Assembly: GCA_023205875.1 (NCBI GenBank)
Contig: CP060766.1
Span: 124,001 to 188,000 of the forward strand
DNA from: Chloropicon primus
Lineage: Eukaryota; Chlorophyta; Chloropicophyceae; Chloropicales; Chloropicaceae
Direction: 5' to 3'
DNA: 64,000 nucleotides
Positions 56,397 through 64,000 of this stretch are shown here, piece by piece. Under the pieces are notes generated by a model. The model saw only the letters and a list, made by a program, of their open reading frames with translations, did not search any database and was not told the origin of the DNA. The position numbers and the translations under genes were made by a program. Position 1 is the first letter of the stretch; each line of letters begins with the position of its first letter.

Positions 56397-56942
56397 CACG
56401 GGAGCGAACAAGGCAGCTGCAGGTCACGCACTGCGTTCCTCGCGCATCCGAGGCGTCGGATGGGTCGATTCGCGTTCGAAATCGAAAGCTCTTTCGTGCT
56501 GACCCCTCTCCCCCAAAGCACCGGAGCTCGTTGTCCACTTGGTCGCCTGCCAGCAAGCGTCGCCTTCCCCTCTTCTTCTGCAACCCACTGATGAACCCAA
56601 TCAATCGTCGATTGCGACGCGAGTTCGGCGCCAAATGGATCGAGGAAGGTGTCTGTCGAAAGATCGTACGACGATCTTCGTCCTGAAAATCCACCCCGAC
56701 GCACTCACACACTCACCTTCCCCTCCTTGGCGTTCTTCTTCTCACTTCTTCCCTCCAGGAACCTTATCCAAAACGAGCCGTGACGGACGCACGGACAATT
56801 AAACCGTTGATGACAGATAGAATAGCGCGGAGGGAGGGGAACTGAACTGCTGCGAGGGCGAACACTTTGGTAGAGGTTTTTGACGACGATAAGGTCGTTT
56901 AGAGGGTTTGGTTTCATCACCAGAGGATACCTTGTCTCTCGA

Positions 56943-56952
56943 GCTTTCGAAA
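56943..56952 (+). promoter_or_regulatory. CTTTCGAAAG palindrome, distal SNF2 site
   Basis: Followed after 16 nt by GTTTGG; 248 bp upstream of the SNF2 ATG. Confidence 0.45.
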
Positions 56953-57141
56953 GAATCCTCGGTTGACTCGTTTGGTGTCCGGACGAGAGGAAGACGGGCT
57001 GGCGAGGGAGAGGCATCGGACGGCACACAGAGAGAGATTGTTCGTTCCGGACGGCACACACAGAGAGAGGGGGGGATACAGAGGGAGGGAAAGCGGAGAG
57101 GCTTGTCATCGGGTTGTTCTCGACGAGGAGCGTCTTGCGAG

Positions 57142-57151
57142 CTTTCGAAAG
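57142..57151 (+). promoter_or_regulatory. CTTTCGAAAG palindrome, proximal SNF2 site
   Basis: Followed after 16 nt by GTTTGG; 48 bp upstream of the SNF2 ATG. Confidence 0.5.
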
Positions 57152-57199
57152 ACACTTCCCTCGATCCGTTTGGGTACGAACTCGAGGATTGGGTTTGGG

Positions 57200-60199
57200 A
57201 TGAGTGAGGTGCTGAAGTCGCCCCTGCTTGCGATACTGCAGGCGAGGAGAGCCAGGGAGAGGACGGCGGCGAAGGGGCTCGAGGCTGTCGGGAAGGAGAA
57301 CGGAGGGGAGGAAGGTCGAGGCGCCGCGTCGAGGATGGACAAGCCCTTCGCTCCCAGAGCCAAGAAGAAGGCCTCGGAGGCGGCCAAGGAGGGAGAGCGT
57401 GTGGAGAGCGTTTCACTGTCCACGCCGCCGGACTTCACGCCGAGGCGGAGGCGCCTGAGGAAGATAGGCAAGGACGCCCTGCGAAAGTTTCAGCAGAAGA
57501 GGACGGAAGGGGCAGCCGGCAGCACTTCATCGTTGATGCAGACCCTGAGGTACGAGGACGAGGACGCCGAGGACGCCGAGGGCAAGGCAGCAGGGGTCCC
57601 TTTGGACGAGTCCGGGGAGAAGGTGGGGGGGATTCAGATCGACGACGTCCTCGAGAGTTTCGGTGGGCTAGGACTCGGCGAGGGAGGGTCGAGGAAGAAG
57701 CCTCCGGCGTCCCAAGGGAGCGAGGCCAAGAGGCCCGCGGGGCGCCAGTACGCCGACAAGACCGAGAGGATCTCCGCCGAGATCGAGGCCAGAGGTTCGA
57801 GGAGCGAGGCGAGGGAGGAGACTCGAGGAACTTTGCTGGAATTGAAGGGGGGGTATCAGCTGAAGCTGAACTTCTCCCTCTACCCCCACCAAGAGGAAGG
57901 AATCTCCTGGCTGTGGAAGCTGCACAGGATGAAGAAGGGCGGAATTCTCGCGGACGACATGGGCTTGGGCAAAACGATGCAAATCTCGGCCTTCCTCTCT
58001 GGCCTGTTCTTGAAGAGGATGACAAAGAGAGCGCTCATCGTGGCGCCCAAGACGCTGCTCAAGCACTGGGCCAAGGAGCTCACAAAGTGCGGCCTCGGGA
58101 ACTTCATCTGCGAGTTTTACGGGGGAAGCGCCAACTCCAGGAGGAGCGACCTGGAGCGGAGCCTGCAGGAGGGGGGAATCGTCCTGACGACTTACGGAAT
58201 GATCTTGCACAACGACGCCGAGTTGAAGGGCCTCGGGAAGATCTCCTGCATCGACTCGGACGACGAGCACCAGCAGGCTACCTGGGACTACATGATCCTC
58301 GACGAGGGTCACAAGCTGAAGAACCCGAAGATCCAGCTGTACCAGAAGCTCAAGCGGTTCCAAGTCCGAAACAGGGTGATCCTCACTGGCACCCCGGTCC
58401 AGAACAACATGCAGGAGCTCCACGCGCTGATGGAGTTCGTCTGCGAAGGAATTCTGGGCGACAGAAGAGACTTCAGGGAAGACTTCGAGAGGCCGATCAT
58501 CAACGGCCTCGACAAGGAAGCGACGCACAGGGACAGGGAAGTCGGCAAGGCGACTTCTGCCAAGTTGCAGACCATCATTTCCAAATACATCCTTCGGAGG
58601 GAGAAGGACAAGGTTTTCAAGAAGGACAAGAAGGAGGAGGAGGAGGCCTCGACCAGCCCCGAGGCCGGGGGCGCGGCGGAGGTCCTGCCGAGCCTGGAGA
58701 ATGTGAGGAAAAACGACTTGGTGGTGTGGCTCAAGATGAACAGGCAGCAACAGAACCTTTACATGTCGTTCCTGCAGACTGAAAGCGTTTTCAGGGCGCT
58801 GAACAACACGGGCTCCGCCCTGGCCGCCCTGAGCGTCCTGAAAAAGATTTGCGATCACACCGACCTGATCACCAACAATGCCGCCAACCAGATCTCCACG
58901 CAGATCAAGGTGCCATCTTCCGGGGACGACGACAGCGCCGCGGGCGGGAGAGACGAGGATCAGTCGTGCAAGATCGACTTTCTTCTTCAGCTGCTTCCCG
59001 AGCTGCATTCGAAGGGGCATCGCACGCTGGTGTTCAGCCAGAGCAGGCAGATGCTCGACCGCGTTCAGAAAGCTGTGGAGGGTCTGGAGCTCGCATTCTG
59101 CAGGATCGATGGCTCCATCTCGAGCATCGAGAGGAGGCAGGAGGAAGTCGACAGGTTCAAGAGAAACGACGAGATCCCAGTCTTCTTGCTGACCACCGGG
59201 GTGGGTGGGCTCGGGCTGACTCTCACGGAGGCGAACAGGGTCGTGGTGGTGGACCCCGCCTGGAACCCCTCCGTGGACAACCAGAGCGTCGACAGGGCCT
59301 ACAGAATCGGTCAGACCCGCAACGTGGTCGTTTACAGGCTCATCACCTGCGGCACGGTGGAGGAGAAGATCTACAGGAAGCAGGTCTTCAAGCAAGGCTT
59401 GAGCATCATCTCCAACGGCGGTGAGGAGGCCTTCCGTTACTTTACGAAGCAGGAGCTGAGGGAGCTGTTTTCCGCGAGTTACGAAGGTTTCCTGAATTCG
59501 AAAACTCAGCTCGAGCTCGAGAAGAAGCACGGGGGCGAGAGAAAATCGGACGAGGGTTTGGACGACCACATCGCGTTCCTGAAGCGGCTGGAGGGGTACT
59601 TTGGAACCTCTGACCACGATCTGCTCTTCACCAAGGCACCGGACGAGGCCACGTTCCAAGCCCCGATGATGCGGAAACTCGGGCCCGGGGGAAGCCTGAA
59701 GTTTTCCTCGGGGGGCGTCCCGCAGAGTCCCTTGGCGAAGAAGATGCAGAGCAGGTCCCAGTGGGGCGGCGCGGGGCTCCTCTCCCACCTCACCCTGGAC
59801 GATGAAGAGGACAAGCCCGAGGCCGGGCCTTCTTCGTCCGTGGCGGACAGCCGCACCGTGGCGCGGGTGGATTGCGTGGACATCAACTCCCTGACCGCGA
59901 GCAGCGAGGAGGCCTCCAAGGCCAAGAAAGAGATCCAGTCGCTGAGGGACGACATCTCTCGAGCGGAGAACTTGTTGAGGAACTCTGGACTCCTGGCCAG
60001 GCTCCCCGACGGCGGGGCCCAGCTCAAGCAGAAGCAGGAGGACCGCAAGAAGAAGCTGGATTCCCTCCTCTCATCCCAAGGGGGCGACAGGACCAGCAGT
60101 CCAACCACTTCCTACAACATGTACCTCGAAGCGTACAAGTCCTCGTACAACCACGCCCTGCAGGAGAACAACAACCAGCAGGACGACGGCGTCCCCTAA
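57200..60199 (+). CDS. SNF2-family DNA translocase, ERCC6L/PICH-like
   Basis: ATP-driven double-stranded-DNA translocase of the Rad26/ERCC6-like group; PICH acts on ultrafine anaphase bridges and the plant relative is CHR24. 999 residues, one exon. The N-terminal 200 are basic and charged. Helicase motifs: YPHQEEGISWLWKLH, ILADDMGLGKTMQISAFLSG (Walker A near 255), ILDEGHKLKN (DEGH), LTGTPVQNNMQELHALMEFV. Then RTLVFSQSRQMLDRVQKAVE, GVGGLGLTLTEANRVVVVDP and QSVDRAYRIGQTRNVVVYRL. A KQVFKQGL and RYFTKQELRELF block after motif VI is typical of the ERCC6L branch. TTGTAA at 60212-60217. Confidence 0.92.
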   Translation: MSEVLKSPLLAILQARRARERTAAKGLEAVGKENGGEEGRGAASRMDKPFAPRAKKKASEAAKEGERVESVSLSTPPDFTPRRRRLRKIGKDALRKFQQKRTEGAAGSTSSLMQTLRYEDEDAEDAEGKAAGVPLDESGEKVGGIQIDDVLESFGGLGLGEGGSRKKPPASQGSEAKRPAGRQYADKTERISAEIEARGSRSEAREETRGTLLELKGGYQLKLNFSLYPHQEEGISWLWKLHRMKKGGILADDMGLGKTMQISAFLSGLFLKRMTKRALIVAPKTLLKHWAKELTKCGLGNFICEFYGGSANSRRSDLERSLQEGGIVLTTYGMILHNDAELKGLGKISCIDSDDEHQQATWDYMILDEGHKLKNPKIQLYQKLKRFQVRNRVILTGTPVQNNMQELHALMEFVCEGILGDRRDFREDFERPIINGLDKEATHRDREVGKATSAKLQTIISKYILRREKDKVFKKDKKEEEEASTSPEAGGAAEVLPSLENVRKNDLVVWLKMNRQQQNLYMSFLQTESVFRALNNTGSALAALSVLKKICDHTDLITNNAANQISTQIKVPSSGDDDSAAGGRDEDQSCKIDFLLQLLPELHSKGHRTLVFSQSRQMLDRVQKAVEGLELAFCRIDGSISSIERRQEEVDRFKRNDEIPVFLLTTGVGGLGLTLTEANRVVVVDPAWNPSVDNQSVDRAYRIGQTRNVVVYRLITCGTVEEKIYRKQVFKQGLSIISNGGEEAFRYFTKQELRELFSASYEGFLNSKTQLELEKKHGGERKSDEGLDDHIAFLKRLEGYFGTSDHDLLFTKAPDEATFQAPMMRKLGPGGSLKFSSGGVPQSPLAKKMQSRSQWGGAGLLSHLTLDDEEDKPEAGPSSSVADSRTVARVDCVDINSLTASSEEASKAKKEIQSLRDDISRAENLLRNSGLLARLPDGGAQLKQKQEDRKKKLDSLLSSQGGDRTSSPTTSYNMYLEAYKSSYNHALQENNNQQDDGVP

Positions 60200-60449
60200 G
60201 TCCCGCCGCAGTTGTAAAAGTAAAAGCAGCAACTTCCAAACTCTTCAAGGGACCACCATTCAAGTGATCCAAAACCAATCCTAATCCAATCCCAATCCCC
60301 CCAAAGGCGCTGGGACCCATCCAACGGTGCCAATGCCAATCCATTCCTCCTCCTCATCCTGGGGTGCCACCTTTTCCGTTCCCCCCCAAAACCAAAAAAG
60401 GATCATCACGTGCCCGGCTGCTGTGCTGGGAAGAAGAGCAAAGTCTGCG

Positions 60450-61424
60450 ATGGACTTCGAGTGGTCTGTGGGGACGACGCCATGGTCGAGGCCGAGCAAG
60501 GTGGTCTGGTCCATCCTGGGGTACCTCCTCTCCATCGGTTTGATCTCGAAACTTCCTTTGACTGCAAAGAAACGCGTTGCCTCGTTCAAGCCATTTGAAG
60601 TCTTGGTTTCAATGCACAGTTTGTTCCTCTGCCTCGGATCTCTGGCCATGTTCCTCGGCGGCGTCGCGGCGTACGTCCACGAGGGACGCAAGGGAGGCAC
60701 TTTCGACTTTCTTGTCTGCAAGGAGTTCGCGGACACCTCGCGAGGTTCCATCTACTTTATAGGGTATCTCTATTATTTGGTGAGTTCTGCAGCTCCGCGA
60801 TCGGTGTCGGTGCTTGGCTCGTCTGTCATGCTGGCCACGCGCTGGGCAGACGCGGTCGGAGCGCGAGGCTAGAGAGCGCTCCATCGTCTATTTGTTGCAC
60901 GAGCGAAGCCAGCTGACTGACCGAGGTTGCTTTTTCATCGTTTTTGATCTCCACGCCGGCGCGCACCGGGCGAGCAGAGCAAGTACGTTGAGCTGATAGA
61001 CACGGTGATCCTTGCCTTCAAGGGGAAGAGCTTGTCCGTCCTGCACGTCTTTCATCACTCTGTTATGCCGGTCATGTGCTGGCTGTGGCTGGAACAAAGA
61101 CAGTCGCTGCAGGAGATCGCCCTCCTCACGAACACGGGGGTCCACGTTATCATGTATTACTATTTTTTTGCCTCGGCGATCGGTCGGCCGCCCAAGTGGA
61201 AGAAGCTCGTGACGCTGTGTCAGATCATCCAGTTCGTGTTCAGCTTCACCATGGGGCTGGTGTACGTCTGCGTCCGGCTGAAGAGGCAGAAAGCATGCTC
61301 GGGAGAATTCTCCCTTTGCGTCAACGTGGGCATCAACGCCATCTTCCTGACCCTGTTCTTGCAGTTCTATAACAAAGCAAGCAACTACGATAGAAGACCT
61401 CGGCCTCATAAAAAGTCTGCCTAA
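60450..61424 (+). CDS. ELO-family very-long-chain fatty acid elongase
   Basis: ER 3-ketoacyl-CoA synthase that condenses malonyl-CoA with acyl-CoA in elongation of saturated or polyunsaturated chains. Two exons (60450-60779 and 60978-61424) give 258 residues. Motifs: SKYVELIDTVILAFKGK (KxxExxDT), the histidine box VLHVFHHSVMP (HxxHH), and NTGVHVIMYYYFFASAIG (NxxxHxxMYxYY). Several membrane spans are predicted and the tail is basic (RRPRPHKKSA), fitting ER retention. An upstream in-frame ATG at 60333 would add 39 residues without conserved features. Chain-length specificity cannot be judged. Confidence 0.93.
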
Positions 61425-61820
61425 CCTTGACAAGTAATGCACGCAGAGCATGAGCATTGCCTCAGGCCGTTCGAAAAAACTTGACAGCTTTCCGTTTCTC
61501 GTTGTCTTCCAAAAAAAATTCGTTGAGAGTATCGAGTTGTTCCAGAGTCAACACACACAAGAGAACCAAGGTCTTGGTCTTGGCCAAGTCAGGGACGGGA
61601 GCCAAGGTAGCGGAGTGCTCGAGGTGGTCGCAGGATGCATGCAGCTGTCACGAAGACCTTCAGGTCGGGGTGAAGGTGCGCAATTCAATTCAAATTCAAT
61701 CCGGAGGGACCTTGATCCCAAGGAAAGGTTTCCTCTGAGGAGAAAGCCAAGCTTGGAACAACTGGAGTGGGTCTTGGTGTTGGGCGAGGAAAGAGGCGTG
61801 TGAAGCGTCCGAGAGCAGTC
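61425..61820. other. Spacer between elongase and LRR genes
   Basis: Frames of up to about 115 codons are open but overlap without a consistent protein; probably untranslated leader of the LRR gene. Confidence 0.45.
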
Positions 61821-63974
61821 ATGACGAGCCACACGGGCGTGACCCTTGAGGGTGACGACATCACGAAGGTCTTGTCCAAGCTGGAGGCGAATCTGAAAGC
61901 GAAGGCCGAGGAAAACGGGGACAAGAACAAGAGTCCAAGTCCCGAAACGAAGAAGAAGGAGGGGAGCCCGGGAGAGGGCAGTCCCAAGAAGTTCACCACC
62001 TTCACAACGAAGCTGAGGCAAACACCTCAGGTAAGAACTTTTTCCTCTACTTTTGCTCGAGAGGAAGGAAGGAAGGAGCGCTGTGTGGATTTGGATTGGA
62101 CTGACTTGCTCTCGACATAATAATCTCTCTCTATCTCTATCTCTCTTGGTTTTTGTTGGCAGGTCGAGGCGGAGGAGGTGTTCGACGACTTCATAGACAA
62201 TCTTCCCCTCGCGAAGAAGTACTTGCTGAGAATTGAGGGCCGTCTCCCATGGGAGCAGCAGGCGAACAAGGGCAACGCGACGGAGGAGGAGGCGGCCTTC
62301 CACCGCATTCATATGCTGCACACCCAGTTGCACACTTTGTGCACCAACAGCAAGCAGGCTGCCGATTTCATTGGGCAGAGGGTAAGAGATCTGCCGAAGA
62401 GCACCATAGATACTCTTCTGTCCCTGTTGGACCAGCTGAATGACTTCAACTTGAGCGACTACATCCGCCTGCTGGTCTACTGCGCGGACAAGACGAAGAA
62501 GAAGGGAAGGAAGTCGAGGCCAGAGACGAGGGAGGAGAAGGTGGAACAGGAGAGGATGATCAGGTTCACGCGGCTGAGGAGGGAATCGATAAGGAGGTCG
62601 GTGAACCTGAGGGCCAAGCAGACTGAGAACATGCCGCTAGAAAAGTTCGTGAACGTGATGACGAGGGCCAGGGGCCATAGCATCAACAGCCACCCCTACA
62701 CCCCGCCGTCTCGACCGGTGAGCCCGAACAAGAAGAAGAAGGATCGGATCAAGAGGCTGAAGACGCCCCCGGCGGGCTCGGGATTCTTCTCGACCTCGTC
62801 CGCCGACTTAGTGAGGGACTCTCTGCTTTTCGTTCAGAACGAGAGGGACCTGAACCACACTCCACTGCCGACGGGGAACACGCTCAAGGACAGGTTCCGG
62901 ACGGCTGGCGCTGCCATCGCCGGCTTCTTCAATCTGGACATGGAGGAGGCCGACGAGAATGAGAACGTGCAGAGGGTTTCCACGCCAGAGAGGCTGGGAA
63001 TTAATCTCGACGACCACGAGGCCCTTCAGATGTATTCCGACCAGTGCATCAAGAGCGGCATCTCGCGCCACCCCAAGGTTCTCTTCCAGCTGGCTGGGGA
63101 GGCTTTGGAGCTCGAGGGGTGCCACCTGGGTAGAAAGGGGATGCTCCCCATCATCGAGACCCTGAAGCAGTCCTCCACCCTCAAGCTGAGGAGGATCAAC
63201 TTCGTGGATAACCACGTCACGCCCTCGCTGTGCGCCATGCTGGTCTCCGTGCTGACCACGAACCACGACCTCTTCGTGAACCACCTCGACCTGTCGTTCA
63301 ACAAGATCTCGGACGCGGGTTGCGGATCGATCGCGAACATGATCGCCTTGGCGGACAGGGACCCGGACGACGAGCTCCACTCCCTTTTCCTGGTGTCGTG
63401 CGACATCGGGCCGAAGAGCCTCAGCAGGCTGTTTTACTCCCTGAGCGACAACTTCAACTTGCAGACGCTGGACATCTCGAAAAACGTCTTGGACAAGCAG
63501 GCCGCGGGTCTTCTGGGCAGCTCCCTGCTCACGAACACCACCCTCGTCAGCTTGACCATGCAGGAAGTCGGGCTGAATGTGGCCCACATTCAGAAGATGA
63601 AGGAGGGCCTGGCCAAGAGCAAGTCCTTGACCTACCTGGATCTCTCCCAGAACCTGGGTGTCGGTTCGCCGGGAGCCGTGCTGATCTGCGAGGCCCTGCT
63701 GGACAACGACAAAGTGGAGCTGGTGAACCTGTGCAAGTGCCAGATCGACAGCAAGGCCGGGCCGACCCTCGCGGACTTGGTCATGCTGAGCAAGTCCCTG
63801 GAGGACCTCAACCTGTCCTACAACATGCTGGGAGAGACGGCGGTCTTGGCCCTGAACCTTGCCGCCCAGCGCCAGAGGTTCGGCACGGAGGTTTCCGTCC
63901 ACCTCTACGACTGCTCGTCCCCCAAAAAGTACCCGGACGGCAAGAGCACCTCGAGAAGGACGCTGTCTCCCTAA
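61821..63974 (+). CDS. Leucine-rich-repeat (RNI-like) protein of unknown function
   Basis: Two exons (61821-62030 and 62163-63974, phase-0) give 673 residues. The N-terminal third is charged and helical (VEAEEVFDDFIDNLPLAKKY, LDQLNDFNLSDYIRLLVYCA), followed by a basic Ser/Pro linker. The C-terminal 300 residues are RNI-type LRRs with HLDLSFNKISDAGCGSIANM, LQTLDISKNVLDKQAAGLLG, SLTYLDLSQNLGVGSPGAVL and SLEDLNLSYNMLGETAVLAL. Repeat type resembles RanGAP and NOD-like scaffolds, but no NACHT or GAP motif is present. A scaffold role, perhaps cytoskeletal, is a guess. Confidence 0.8.
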
Positions 63975-64000
63975 GTAAGGGCACATTCATTCGTTTGGTT

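Larger units (their letters stand above)
56397..57199. promoter_or_regulatory. Divergent promoter region of cytochrome c6 and SNF2 genes
   Basis: 803 bp with two exact CTTTCGAAAG sites on the SNF2 side and a degenerate one (CTTTCGACAG on the minus strand, about 56647-56656) on the cytochrome side. No gene is seen. Confidence 0.5.

Noticed and set aside
56396-56411. Cytochrome c6 start five codons further upstream
   Set aside because: That codon is TTG; the first ATG is at 56396.

Overview
This is nuclear DNA of a photosynthetic unicellular eukaryote, most likely an alga. Spliceosomal GT-AG introns are short and few (0-3 per gene, mostly 90-300 bp) and genes lie close together on both strands. 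A plastid cytochrome c6 with a bipartite lumen-targeting leader, a Ca2+-dependent protein kinase, an expansin-like wall protein, a plant-type SURNod19 protein and a CFIm68-type RNA-binding protein fit an alga with green-lineage affinity. TGTAA, the green-algal polyadenylation signal, follows the stop codon of ten forward genes. An axonemal dynein light chain 1 gene implies flagella or recent ancestry of them. The species cannot be named from the sequence; a prasinophyte-like green alga is my best guess, with low confidence. The window also carries many GA, GT/CA and GAGGAC microsatellites.

Layout. 0.7-22.3 kb is a housekeeping block: LAS1 and LSM8 (divergent), an APR-like ER thioredoxin, a coiled-coil protein, NKAP, Sec14, a likely plastid membrane protein, XPF endonuclease, CDPK, an F-box/ankyrin protein, ribosomal protein uS9, a quinone-oxidoreductase-like MDR, a RING-H2 ligase and an expansin-FAS1-ShKT protein. 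22.7-34.9 kb is an accessory block rich in secreted proteins. It holds a duplicated-domain secreted protein, three modular acidic Asn-Ala-Thr/DDGRR proteins that share repeat cassettes (one ends in a complete plastocyanin domain), a small Cys-containing secreted protein, and an unknown secreted protein in two virtually identical 1,707-bp tandem copies. A nucleoside-deaminase-fold enzyme and a 179-bp tandem repeat sit inside this block. A decayed F-box/ankyrin gene follows.

36-64 kb returns to housekeeping genes: eIF2D, dynein LC1, a secreted unknown, CFIm68-like RRM protein, NDUFAF6, UBE3D-like protein, NAD kinase, ACT-glucan phosphorylase, lipase maturation factor, SURNod19, tubulin cofactor A, cytochrome c6, an ERCC6L/PICH-like SNF2 ATPase, an ELO fatty-acid elongase and a leucine-rich-repeat protein.

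Genes are not organised in operons; several pairs are divergent over 140-350 bp (LAS1/LSM8, QOR/RING), suggesting shared promoters. A palindrome, CTTTCGAAAG, occurs six times, always 50-250 bp from a start codon, and may be a promoter element. No tRNA, rRNA, CRISPR array or intact transposable element was recognised. Start codons given here are the first in-frame ATG that makes biological sense. Exon boundaries were read by eye from GT-AG sites, frame and family similarity.
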